Part shown: positions 35,188-43,730 of the stretch, one piece after another | Numbering within the stretch: position 1 is the stretch's first letter | Layout: the number at the start of each line of letters is the position of its first letter | DNA from: an uncultured Acidimicrobiales bacterium | Lineage (GTDB): Bacteria; Actinomycetota; Acidimicrobiia; Acidimicrobiales; SHLQ01 | DNA length: 53,460 nt | Reading direction: 5' to 3' | NCBI GenBank assembly: GCA_938038785.1 | Contig: CALHTB010000026.1 | Span: 1-53,460 of the forward strand | The notes under the pieces: model-generated | Database searches by the model: none | What the model was told of the DNA's origin: nothing | Seen by the model: only the letters and a program-made list of their open reading frames with translations | Program-made: the position numbers and the translations under genes

Positions 35188-36291
35188 TCAAGAATTCAGA
35201 GCGGCCAGGGTATCGACTACCTTCTCATGCCGCTCGCTGAGCAGTGCTTCCGCCTCGCAGTGTCGCGCACACAACTCGAACAGATACATGCGCTTCACGA
35301 TGTTGTGCTGATCTTCAGGCACTCCCATCGCATCGAGATCGGCGTCAGCGGCATCGAGCCCTTCGCCGTACTGATAGTGGAGGTGCAACACGTCAAGGCC
35401 GGTCGGAACGCCAACGGTCGTTCGCTCCCAATCCCAAATGCAGAGCTTGCCCGTTGGAGACCAGCCCATATTCCACGGCGACCAATCGCCGTGCCACGCT
35501 GACGTTCGCACCGCGTTGAACTTCTCGGACTCACTGAGCTGAGACATCATTGCCTGTACCGAGTCGAGCTTCGTGTCATTCATCCGAACGGGAAGCCGGT
35601 GCCACCATTGCGAGTCCTGCATCGAAACTCCCTCGGCGAACCGCTCCGAGAACTCCCGGGCAGTCGCAACGGGAACCTCATCAAAGTCGACTCCAAGGTC
35701 GGAGGTCAGATCGAGTGCACCCATAACCAACAACGCGCTGTTCCCGTAGTCGCCCAGGTGCATCAGCGGCGGCGTAACCACATTCTTCAACGGGTCAGCA
35801 GCCATTGCATCGAGCCAGCGGCCCTCGTTGCGGACCATCTCAGCGGTGTGATCGTCGGGGCCAAGCTTGGCCACGGCAAACATGCCATCTTCTCCATAGC
35901 AGCGAACGACTGGTTTGCGATTCGGGCGGGGCGGGCCCACCGCAATCGAGATTCGAAGATCGGTGTCGAGAACCTCGCAGAGGTGCTCGCGAAGTGTGTG
36001 GTCGAGCGTGCCCGAACTCACGCTCCAAAGGCCCTTCTTGCGGCGACTGATGACCTTCGGCGCTGCCTTGGAGAGCACACCTTGGACCTTGCCGTTGTCG
36101 GTCCGGCTCTGGATCATCCGGTCGCTGACATCCTGAATTGCCCGTGGCTCGTTCTTGTCAACAACGATTCGGGCCGAGGATCGATTCGGAAGAACGATGT
36201 ACTGCTCGTCGGAGTTGGGGTCGGTGAGGTTGCCCTTGGGACCAACCAGAACCTTCTTCCACCACGCGTCCGATGGTTCGAGCTGGCTCAT
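35188..36291 (-). CDS. APH/choline-kinase-fold phosphotransferase-like protein in EPS operon
   Basis: 367 residues. The C-terminal part (about 130-330) shows an aminoglycoside-phosphotransferase-like fold: HGDWSPWN at 267-274 (the Brenner HxD...N catalytic loop), Asp287 in IWDWER as the metal aspartate, and VAKLG with Lys142 as a possible ATP lysine. The N-terminal 120 residues are unassigned. Its ATG overlaps the stop of the polymerase gene by four bases, so it belongs to the EPS operon. It may phosphorylate a sugar or lipid-linked sugar, or have a structural role. Resistance is not implied by the context. Confidence 0.75.
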   Translation of the reverse strand: MSQLEPSDAWWKKVLVGPKGNLTDPNSDEQYIVLPNRSSARIVVDKNEPRAIQDVSDRMIQSRTDNGKVQGVLSKAAPKVISRRKKGLWSVSSGTLDHTLREHLCEVLDTDLRISIAVGPPRPNRKPVVRCYGEDGMFAVAKLGPDDHTAEMVRNEGRWLDAMAADPLKNVVTPPLMHLGDYGNSALLVMGALDLTSDLGVDFDEVPVATAREFSERFAEGVSMQDSQWWHRLPVRMNDTKLDSVQAMMSQLSESEKFNAVRTSAWHGDWSPWNMGWSPTGKLCIWDWERTTVGVPTGLDVLHLHYQYGEGLDAADADLDAMGVPEDQHNIVKRMYLFELCARHCEAEALLSERHEKVVDTLAALNS

Positions 36292-37631
36292 GCCGGTACA
36301 GCGGTCTGCGACATTGCCCGAGCGGTCTCCTCGTCGTTCACCCGCTGATCACGGAGAAACACCGCAGCGCAGATCATCATGACGGCGAGCGGTGCGGGAA
36401 GGTGGTCGTACACAAACATCGTCGGAATCGCAGACGCAACCGCTAAGTGCAGCAGCAGTTGCTCTTGGTTCTGGATTCTTCGGCCGGTTCGTATGGCCAT
36501 GCCCACCCAGAACGTCACATAGAGAATCACTCCCGGAATGCCCTGGCTAAAGAGCGCAGTCCAGAACATGCCGTGCGTACCGATTGCCGGGCGATTCGGA
36601 TCAGGGTTCGAGATTGGGGCGCCGTAGCCAAGAAGCGGTGACCCTGGGACACGTTCGAGCACATCGGAGTAGATATCGCCTCGGGCGTCGAAAGAGTGGC
36701 TACTGGTCGTGCGACCAGCTGCGACCTCACCCAACGGCGAAGCCAAAATCAGAGCGCCAGCGAAGAACAAGATGATGACCAGGCGAATGGCGAGGACAAG
36801 CTGTCCAGTTGAAGCACGGCGGATGGCAACGTAAATGACGCTTCCGACAAGGGCAATCCAAAGACCACGGTTTGCCGAGATCACCATGGGGATAAGAGCA
36901 GCCAAGGCAACGATCGGCAATACAGCACGGAAGCGCTTAGCTCGACCAGCCGCAGCGACAGCGGCGAATGTCGTCGGGACGAGGGCTGCGCCCCACATGT
37001 TGGTGAACGGGAACGGCATCGCTGGTCGGTTCAGGGCGAACCCAAGGAAGTCGTGGGTTTGAGCGAACGGCGGCCGAACCAAGTTGTTGACAAGAGGGTT
37101 TTCCAACAACGACCGCGGCATTACGAACGAAAGAGGCGTCTGCAGACGCACCTCGCCCAGGATCAGGCCGAGATACCCGCCAACGATGGCGGTGAATACG
37201 AAGATCGACGCGATCGACGCCAAGATTCGGCCGGTCGGAAGATACTTCTGCGGGACGTTGTAGACGTACAAGAACAGGTTCGTGGCGCCGATGTAGGTGA
37301 CCGCTCGAAACAGGAATGAGAGATAGCGGTTCACGGTTGGTTCGAGCGTGAACACCGAGGCCAGCATCCATCCGACGTATAGCAGCCAAGGAATAAGCAC
37401 GTTGGGGATGCGGATCGGCTTCATCATCAACAAGCCAATGCCAGTTGCCGCCCCAGCGATCGCGAACGTGAAGTAGCTCAATCCAAGAGCCCAAAAAAAC
37501 GGCAATGCTGGAATGACGTAGAACGGCAGGCCCGGATTGAAGATGCCCTTGAGCTCCGAACGGCTCCTCGCTAGACGCGGAAGATCCTTCGACCCCATAG
37601 AGGGAGGCGCCGGCGGTGCGGTGACCGCCAT
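36288..37631 (-). CDS. O-antigen ligase/polymerase-family membrane protein (Wzy-like)
   Basis: 447 residues with about ten to eleven hydrophobic helices. The family pattern is a long extracytoplasmic loop before the last helices, here about 310-375 with SHSFDARGDIYSDVLERVPGSPLLGYG, which fits the O-antigen ligase/polymerase domain. The protein would join polysaccharide repeat units on the outer face of the membrane. It overlaps the glycosyltransferase gene (TAATG) and the APH-fold gene (ATGA), so it is translated in one unit with them. No Wzx-type flippase is encoded in the window. Confidence 0.85.
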   Translation of the reverse strand: MAVTAPPAPPSMGSKDLPRLARSRSELKGIFNPGLPFYVIPALPFFWALGLSYFTFAIAGAATGIGLLMMKPIRIPNVLIPWLLYVGWMLASVFTLEPTVNRYLSFLFRAVTYIGATNLFLYVYNVPQKYLPTGRILASIASIFVFTAIVGGYLGLILGEVRLQTPLSFVMPRSLLENPLVNNLVRPPFAQTHDFLGFALNRPAMPFPFTNMWGAALVPTTFAAVAAAGRAKRFRAVLPIVALAALIPMVISANRGLWIALVGSVIYVAIRRASTGQLVLAIRLVIILFFAGALILASPLGEVAAGRTTSSHSFDARGDIYSDVLERVPGSPLLGYGAPISNPDPNRPAIGTHGMFWTALFSQGIPGVILYVTFWVGMAIRTGRRIQNQEQLLLHLAVASAIPTMFVYDHLPAPLAVMMICAAVFLRDQRVNDEETARAMSQTAVPA

Positions 37632-38539
37632 TAGATCGAGTTGCCCCGCTTTTGCAGCTGCGAGACGACCGTTGCCGACGGAACGCCAGCGGCAACAGCC
37701 ATGGCAAGCGCAGCGCGCCCTTCCTTCGGGTTCAACTTGAGGGTCTTCTTCGCAAGCTCGAGGGCACCCTTACGGTCGCCAAGAGAGGCCTTGGCGTACG
37801 CCATCTGTCCGGTGATTCGGGCCAAGCCAACCGGCTCGGTCTCGAACTCGGGATACAGATCGAGGATGTACTGCAAACCGTCGATACGCATTTGCCAGCG
37901 CTCGGCGTAGAACGACGCTGTGTGCCACCGCACCATGACGAGCGCGGCAGGCACGAGCAACATGTCGGTGTACCGGGTTGCGCGCAGCAGCCATTCGTAA
38001 TCTTCGCCGTACCCGCCGGGTACGTCTTCATCGATGAGCCCCATCTGATCGATGAGCTCAGCGCGTCGCATCAAAAACGTTGAAGGGTGAGCTTCGAAGA
38101 CGCGGCTTCGAAGAAAGTCACGGAACGTAATGCGAGGCTTTTCCCGAATGCGCTCGACGCTTTCACCCTCGTAGGTGACGGTGACGCCCGAGCCAACGAA
38201 GTGGACATCGGGATTCGAGTTGAGCACTTCGACTTGGCGCCGGATCTTGCTCGGCACCCACACGTCATCGTCGTCGCAGAACGCAACGAGATCGCTGGAG
38301 GTCGCGAGCATTCCGGTGTTGCGAGCACCCTGCAGACCCTGCACTCGGGAGTTCGGCACGATGATGACCGGACGGTTGCCGCCTTGGACTGCAAGCGACA
38401 TGTCAGGTTCGGTCTGGTCGAAAATGACGATCGTCGTGATCAGGCCTTCGTAGTCCTGAACCCTGATTGCCTCGAGCGTTTCGCGAAGCAACTCAGGCCG
38501 GTCTCGGGTGGCAACGATGGTGGCAACTGACGGAGCCAT
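37631..38539 (-). CDS. Family 2 glycosyltransferase with C-terminal helical repeat
   Basis: 302 residues from the ATG at 38539, which overlaps the preceding stop (TAATG); the frame is open upstream but inside another gene. The GT-A domain shows SVATIVATRDRPELLRETL, GARNTGMLA and CDDDD at 88-92 (the metal-binding acidic cluster), with GGYGEDYEWLLRA as the acceptor-side motif. The last ~60 residues (AYAKASLGDRKGALELAKKTL...) look like a TPR unit. It adds a sugar from a nucleotide donor to a lipid-linked acceptor at the cytoplasmic face. Donor unknown. Confidence 0.9.
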   Translation of the reverse strand: MAPSVATIVATRDRPELLRETLEAIRVQDYEGLITTIVIFDQTEPDMSLAVQGGNRPVIIVPNSRVQGLQGARNTGMLATSSDLVAFCDDDDVWVPSKIRRQVEVLNSNPDVHFVGSGVTVTYEGESVERIREKPRITFRDFLRSRVFEAHPSTFLMRRAELIDQMGLIDEDVPGGYGEDYEWLLRATRYTDMLLVPAALVMVRWHTASFYAERWQMRIDGLQYILDLYPEFETEPVGLARITGQMAYAKASLGDRKGALELAKKTLKLNPKEGRAALAMAVAAGVPSATVVSQLQKRGNSI

Positions 38540-40065
38540 TAGACGTCCTTGGAGTAGTGGTAGCGATCGAGCATCGGGCCGGTCACGCGACTCACGAGTG
38601 AACGCATTTTCGGATCGAGATCGCTGCGCCACTTTTCATCGACACGAAGCTCGACCGGCTTGCGGTCGAGGCGTCGCGGGTTACCAGAAACCGAATGGCC
38701 CTCCCCCAACATCAACGGCTCGTCGCCAAAAAGCTCGTCTCCAGTTGGTTCGACGCCAGCAAACTCGAATATCTGATCGAGCGTTTCGGCCGGGTTCGCA
38801 ACAAAATCCTCGTACCGGATCGTGGTGGTCGGAACACCCAACCGATCCATGTTCGCGAACGCAAAGTTAAACCAAAGCCAACGAAGACCAATGCGGCCGG
38901 GGTGTAGCGTATCCATTGCTCGGTTTTCGCCCTGGACTTCGGGGCGATCGATGACTTTCGACCACGAGTTAGCGACACCACGGGGGTCGCGCACTAGGTG
39001 CAGGACACGTAAATCAATGTCGGGAAGCTGGCGGAGCAAGAGCGCCGTCGACACGTGTTTGGACGTGTCAACAATGACCGTCTTGCCCGATACTTCGAGG
39101 ATCGCACGCAGGATGCGGCTCACGACCGCGCCGTACTGCACGGTACTCGTCGCCATGTAACGCGAGATGTTTGGAACGAGTAGGCGCGGGATGTGGCGGG
39201 TGCGGTCAGCGCGCATCTGCAAGGTGTGCATACGTTCGCCCGAGATGTGCTGCCATCCGCCAAAAGCGATCTCGCCGACCTTGCCCCAAAATACACAGTC
39301 CGAAAAACTCTGGCCGCAGCCGCACAGGTTGTTCTCGATAACGCCGCGCTCCCACAGGTGCACGAGCTCGCCAATATTGACCATGTGCGGGTTCTCGTTG
39401 AGCAGATCGGACAGGATCGTGCTCCCCGAGCGCGGTACCGAGCCAATGAACAGGACCGGGATCTTCTGCACATCGGAACGAATCGGCACCACATCTGCCA
39501 ACTCTTTTGAGCGGGTCTCAGCGCGGGGGCCGAGCAGTTCGACCATCTGGTCTTCGAACTTGATCAGCGAGACCGCTGCGTGACCGTCGTCGACGGCAAC
39601 CTCGGGAGCGCCACGCTCGACAGCCAAGTTGAGCAAGCGAAAAAACTCATCCTTTGTGCGAGCCATTTGGATCTCGCCGTGCGCGGCCAGACGTTCACAG
39701 AAGTCGACCTGGTGATCATTGACGTGTTCGTCGTACTTCTCTTCGCGAGGAACAACGATCGGCACGATGCCATTTGAACGGCACTCGAGGATCGTGGCTG
39801 GCCCGCCGTGACACACCACGACGGTTGCCTGCTGGAACTCTTCGACGAGCTGGGTGCGCTGCAGGTAGTCAACACTTTCGACATGTTCGGACTTCGCCGA
39901 CGTGCCGCGCTGAACGATTGCGCCCTGAACGTCTGGCTTTGTCGCCATCCACTCGTCGAGCCACCAGACCATCCGGTCGAACCGGTGATAGTCGGTGCCT
40001 ACGGTTACAAAGAGCCGCTCGATCCCGGAGGATTCCGAGAGCGGGGCGTCGGAAATATCGGTCAC
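38539..40065 (-). CDS. Fusion: Alg13/PssE-like glycosyltransferase + sulfotransferase
   Basis: 508 residues from a GTG at 40065, which overlaps the stop of the upstream Alg14-like gene (GTGA); the frame is open to 40152 but that extension lies inside the other gene. Residues about 16-178 form a GT28 C-terminal domain like Alg13/PssE (RLFVTVGTDYHRFDRMV; VVVCHGGPATILECRSNG at 82-99; VPIVVPREEKYDEHVNDHQ). After a linker, residues about 202-508 form a PAPS-dependent sulfotransferase (IPVLFIGSVPRSGSTILSD as the 5'-phosphosulfate loop, HLVRDPRGVANSWSK as the 3'-phosphate site). So one polypeptide should carry sugar transfer and sulfation. The fused order is unusual. It is paired with the Alg14-like subunit encoded immediately upstream. 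Confidence 0.9.
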   Translation of the reverse strand: MTDISDAPLSESSGIERLFVTVGTDYHRFDRMVWWLDEWMATKPDVQGAIVQRGTSAKSEHVESVDYLQRTQLVEEFQQATVVVCHGGPATILECRSNGIVPIVVPREEKYDEHVNDHQVDFCERLAAHGEIQMARTKDEFFRLLNLAVERGAPEVAVDDGHAAVSLIKFEDQMVELLGPRAETRSKELADVVPIRSDVQKIPVLFIGSVPRSGSTILSDLLNENPHMVNIGELVHLWERGVIENNLCGCGQSFSDCVFWGKVGEIAFGGWQHISGERMHTLQMRADRTRHIPRLLVPNISRYMATSTVQYGAVVSRILRAILEVSGKTVIVDTSKHVSTALLLRQLPDIDLRVLHLVRDPRGVANSWSKVIDRPEVQGENRAMDTLHPGRIGLRWLWFNFAFANMDRLGVPTTTIRYEDFVANPAETLDQIFEFAGVEPTGDELFGDEPLMLGEGHSVSGNPRRLDRKPVELRVDEKWRSDLDPKMRSLVSRVTGPMLDRYHYSKDV

Positions 40066-40562
40066 ATCAACCTGCCAATAAGCTCCGCCTTCGGATGGAA
40101 GACCAGTTGGTCTTCCCACTGAACGAGGAAACTGCTCGACAACGGCGCGCACAGACGTGCGGTGAGCGATGCATGGTCGATACGGTCGTAGACCTCGATG
40201 AATACGGTTTTGACACCCATGAGGCGTCCGAGCAAGAAGAACGGAAACGCGACTGCAGCACCCGTGCTAATCAGCACGTCGGGGCGCTCCCGGCGCAGCA
40301 CCTCCCACGCAAGGCCGAAGTTGCGGACGAGGTTCGGGATATTTCGAGTGGTTGGGTAGTGAGCCCAGTCGCAGCGCTCAGATTCGAGAAGATCGTGGCT
40401 ATCGGGCATGTCAAAGGTCACCCAAAAGCGGTCATGGTTTTCCCACCATGGCTGAAGGACCAGCAGGTGGGCCAGATGTCCACCAGACGAGCCAACGAGG
40501 CCAACGTTCAGCTGTTGACCATCCCCGAGAACGTCGCTTAGTGATTCTTCCTTCTTACTCAT
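40062..40562 (-). CDS. Alg14/PssD-like glycosyltransferase subunit
   Basis: 166 residues. It has the Alg14/PssD pattern: GLVGSSGGHLAHLLVL (21-36), DVLISTGAAVAFPFFLLGRLMG (95-116), and FIEVYDRIDHASLTARL. Alg14-type subunits anchor their Alg13 partner at the membrane and bind the acceptor; together they make one two-part glycosyltransferase. The partner is the fusion protein encoded directly downstream, sharing the GTGA overlap. The upstream BY-kinase gene overlaps this ATG by four bases. Confidence 0.9.
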   Translation of the reverse strand: MSKKEESLSDVLGDGQQLNVGLVGSSGGHLAHLLVLQPWWENHDRFWVTFDMPDSHDLLESERCDWAHYPTTRNIPNLVRNFGLAWEVLRRERPDVLISTGAAVAFPFFLLGRLMGVKTVFIEVYDRIDHASLTARLCAPLSSSFLVQWEDQLVFHPKAELIGRLM

Positions 40563-42310
40563 GCGCTCTCCTCGAGATCATCCGCGTTGGAGACCTCGGA
40601 AATGATGTCAGCGTCCTCGACGACCTCTAGGTCGGCGCTTGTCGCCGGGCTGGCCTGCGGTACCGAAGCTGAGCTCCGGGCACCAAAGGTATGGGCCTCG
40701 GTCGGCGCGGCGCTGGCGCCATTGCCAGGAACCCCGGTGGGGATAACTACGGATCCAACGTCGCCGTAACCGCCGGGCAGAAGGCTGAGGCGGCTGTTCC
40801 GGTTGATAATTGAGCCGACAACATCGGCCTGCACGTTGAGGAGCTGGATGCGGAGGTCGCTGAGTTCGCTGCGGCGGGTGCGGCCCACTGCAGCGACGAT
40901 GTACACGGCGTCGACAACGGCGGCGATCTGTAGGCCGTCGGCGTGGGTCAGTGCGGGCGGTGCGTCGAAGATGACGATCATGCTTCGTTCTTGCGCAACC
41001 GCTAGGAGTGCCGCTATGCCATTGTTCGACAGTGGCGATGTTGCACCGTTACCGGTTGGCATGACGGTGATTCCAAGGCGCTGCGGTGCCGCTGCTATGG
41101 CTGCTCGGGCGGCGTCGAGGTCGCCCTTGCTGCGCAGGTAATCGCTAAGTCCGGGTTCGGAACTCAGACCAAAGATCTGGTCGACAGCTTCGTTGCGGCG
41201 ATCAGCAGCGACGAGCATGACGCTGCGCCCGGTCTGCGAGATGGCTAGAGCCAAGTTGACCGCAGCCGTGGTACGACCTTCCCCGTCGGTAGCGCCCGTG
41301 ACGGCGATCGAGTCGACGACGAACCCGTTGCGCGGCGCGAGTGCGGCAGCGGCAAGGCGACGGAACGCCTCGGCCCCTTCGGCATGGGAGCTGACCGCGG
41401 TGACGAGCGCCGGGGCGCCTTCGGTGATGCGTGGAATATCGCCGAGCACAGGAACGCCGAGGTCGAGTTCGGTCTCGGCCGAACTTGAGACACGACGATC
41501 GAGACGATCGAGCAGGATTGCGGCGAGAGCACCGAGGAGGAGGCCCATCATGATTCCGGCGAGGATCGCGAACACTCGGGGCACACCTGATGCGTCAGCC
41601 GACGGCGTCGAAATGTTGCCTAGGACTGAACCCACATCGAGAGGGGTGCTCTGGAGGGTGTTGACCTGCGAACGAAGGTCGAGGCGTTCGGGCTCGATAC
41701 GACGGAGGCGAATCTCGGCGAGCGTGGCATCAACCGAGTCAGGTTCGGCGTTTTCGAGGATTGCTTCCTCGGTCTCGATTCGCAGATCGAGATCGTCGAG
41801 CTGACGGATGAGGCTGTCTTCAGTGTTGTCGCGAATGCCCGCAGCACGTTCGAGACGTTCCTCCAGATACGCGTCGATGGACGTCTGCAAGACAAACGCG
41901 GTCTTCTCTGGGCTGCTCGATCGGTACTTGAATTCGAGGATCTGGGTGTTGCAATCGTTCGTGACGATAAGGGCACTGGTGTTCAGGCACGCGGTGACCA
42001 GAAGTTCCTCGTCCCATCTCTCGAGCGTGATGGTGTGGGGGCTGTTGGTATTGACCTCGTTGACGACCTTGTCGCCAAGAGACTTCGCCACGATGGCCTC
42101 AGTGTCTTCGTTGATGGGGTCGTTGATGCGACCAACATCGCCCAGGCTTGGCACAAGGCGAACAGTCGCCTCTGATTCCCAGAAGTTCCGCTGCCCAGGC
42201 AGTAGGAAGAGCGAGATAGCGACCATGCCCAGTACGGACAGGGCAATGATCCACCAGCTACGACGGAAGATCCGTCCGTAGTGGCCTAGTTCTAGTTCGT
42301 CATCGTTCAT
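40559..42310 (-). CDS. Wzz/BY-kinase-like polysaccharide co-polymerase with degenerate P-loop
   Basis: 583 residues from ATG 42310. The N-terminal Wzz-type part has two membrane helices (about 18-38 and 245-270) bracketing a coiled-coil-rich extracytoplasmic stretch. The C-terminal part (about 315-500) is a CpsD/Wzc-like nucleotide-binding domain. Its Walker A, GATDGEGRTT (339-348), has Arg346 in place of the usual lysine; Walker A' reads VMLVAADRR, and Walker B is MIVIFDAPP with Asp449. No tyrosine cluster is seen at the C-terminus, which only has one Tyr in its last ~90 residues. So it likely controls polymer length but may not autophosphorylate as classical BY-kinases do. First gene of the EPS operon. 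Confidence 0.85.
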   Translation of the reverse strand: MNDDELELGHYGRIFRRSWWIIALSVLGMVAISLFLLPGQRNFWESEATVRLVPSLGDVGRINDPINEDTEAIVAKSLGDKVVNEVNTNSPHTITLERWDEELLVTACLNTSALIVTNDCNTQILEFKYRSSSPEKTAFVLQTSIDAYLEERLERAAGIRDNTEDSLIRQLDDLDLRIETEEAILENAEPDSVDATLAEIRLRRIEPERLDLRSQVNTLQSTPLDVGSVLGNISTPSADASGVPRVFAILAGIMMGLLLGALAAILLDRLDRRVSSSAETELDLGVPVLGDIPRITEGAPALVTAVSSHAEGAEAFRRLAAAALAPRNGFVVDSIAVTGATDGEGRTTAAVNLALAISQTGRSVMLVAADRRNEAVDQIFGLSSEPGLSDYLRSKGDLDAARAAIAAAPQRLGITVMPTGNGATSPLSNNGIAALLAVAQERSMIVIFDAPPALTHADGLQIAAVVDAVYIVAAVGRTRRSELSDLRIQLLNVQADVVGSIINRNSRLSLLPGGYGDVGSVVIPTGVPGNGASAAPTEAHTFGARSSASVPQASPATSADLEVVEDADIISEVSNADDLEESA

Positions 42311-42379
42311 ATGATATGTATCCCGTCCACGCGGCAAGAATAGTGACTTGCCAATCGGCAGGAGACACGCAGAATTAAA

Positions 42380-42412
42380 CGTCAGAACCGCTAGCGGACA
42401 TCAGTTCTGACG
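42380..42412. promoter_or_regulatory. Inverted repeat between EPS operon and GH26 genes
   Basis: Perfect 9-bp arms CGTCAGAAC (42380-42388) and GTTCTGACG (42404-42412), spaced by 15 bases that include the nested palindrome CCGCTAGCGG (42388-42397). It lies 70 bp upstream of the EPS operon start and about 200 bp before the GH26 lipoprotein gene. It could be a shared operator or a leader hairpin. Confidence 0.45.
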
Positions 42413-42608
42413 CTTGAAACGGCGAAAAGTCGCGTATTTCCACTACCAGGGCTCCGCGTGTCTGGGTTTTTGCCTTTCGAATGCTCAAATCGGCTCAGGC
42501 AGGTTCCTGCATGTACCGATGGAAAGAACGAGCGAGGTGCCGCCCGCGCCCATCAATCCGTGTTCTGCACCTACGCTTCTCCCGGAACCCCGTTAGAAAG
42601 CTGCGTCG

Positions 42609-43724
42609 ATGACGAAACAACACTACTCGTGGGTGAGACGACAATGGCGTCACCCGGGTGTTATATCCGTTGCATTCATCGGCCTTCTCCTTGCCGCCTG
42701 CACCTCACAGACGGGGACCTCGAGCGTCACCTCTGCAACAACCGATGCCCCTCCGACAACCGCTGCCCCCGTCGAGACAGCGGACACTCCAAATACCACC
42801 GAAACCACCACCCCAACGACCGGCGAGGTCGCAGTTCCACACCCACTGGACCTCATCGGACCGGACTTCGAAGGAGCGCTACTCGGCGTGTCGACCGGCC
42901 TCAGTAAGGCCGAACGTGCGCCTCGGTTTCGCCAGCTCGAAGCTGACGCTGGCCGCCAATACGACATTGGCCATGTATTCCATGCCTGGGACAAAGCCAT
43001 TCCGACTGAAGACGACCTCATGCATCTCGAGGATGGTCGCATCCTCATGATTTCTTGGAATGGCACCGACACGAAGGAAATTGCGTCTGGTTCCCATGAC
43101 GACTGGATTCGTCAGCAGGCACAATCTGTCAAGGACCTGGAGCAGCCGCTCCTGCTTCGCTGGTTCTGGGAGATGGACGGCAACCGCAAACGGGGCCTTG
43201 TTCATTCGGGGCCAGACTATGTTGCTGCCTGGATCCACGTCCGTTCGATCTTCGATGACGTCGGTGCCGACAACGCCCAGTTCGTGTGGTGCCCGAATGA
43301 GTTCTTGTTCTGGAATAACGGCGACCCAGAGCCTTGGTACCCAGGCGACGAACATGTCGATTGGCTGTGCGCGGATGGATACAACTGGGCTGATACGACC
43401 GCTAGCGACGAGTGGGTGCACTTCGACCACATGTTCGAAGACTTCATTGCCTGGGCCGGCCCCCGCAACAAGCCAATTGTGATTGGCGAGACGGGCTCGA
43501 ACGAGGCAGAAGAGGGAGAGAAGGGTGACTGGCTGCGATCTTTGCCACAGATTATTCAGAACGAGCTTCCCGAGGTCGATGCCGTTGTGTACTTCGACAA
43601 GGACTTCCGAAGTGCCGGCCACGCCGACTGGCGAGTCGACACCTCCGAGTCCACCTATCAAGGCTGGATCGACATGAGCAACGATCCGTACTTCAACCAG
43701 CTCGACAACCCAGCCCAACAATAA
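42609..43724 (+). CDS. Lipoprotein GH26-like glycoside hydrolase
   Basis: 371 residues. A lipoprotein signal (helix, then LLLAAC with Cys31) and a Thr/Pro-rich linker (about 38-75) put it on the outer face of the membrane. The catalytic domain has the GH26 pattern: acid/base Glu188 in RWFWEMDGN and nucleophile Glu294 in IVIGETGS, with HAWDKAIP and YNW motifs. GH26 enzymes are mostly beta-mannanases; other beta-glycan specificities occur. It is divergent from the EPS operon and six bases ahead of the next gene, a second GH26-like enzyme. A role in trimming or releasing the locus's polysaccharide is plausible but unproven. Confidence 0.85.
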   Translation: MTKQHYSWVRRQWRHPGVISVAFIGLLLAACTSQTGTSSVTSATTDAPPTTAAPVETADTPNTTETTTPTTGEVAVPHPLDLIGPDFEGALLGVSTGLSKAERAPRFRQLEADAGRQYDIGHVFHAWDKAIPTEDDLMHLEDGRILMISWNGTDTKEIASGSHDDWIRQQAQSVKDLEQPLLLRWFWEMDGNRKRGLVHSGPDYVAAWIHVRSIFDDVGADNAQFVWCPNEFLFWNNGDPEPWYPGDEHVDWLCADGYNWADTTASDEWVHFDHMFEDFIAWAGPRNKPIVIGETGSNEAEEGEKGDWLRSLPQIIQNELPEVDAVVYFDKDFRSAGHADWRVDTSESTYQGWIDMSNDPYFNQLDNPAQQ

Positions 43725-43730
43725 GGACAT

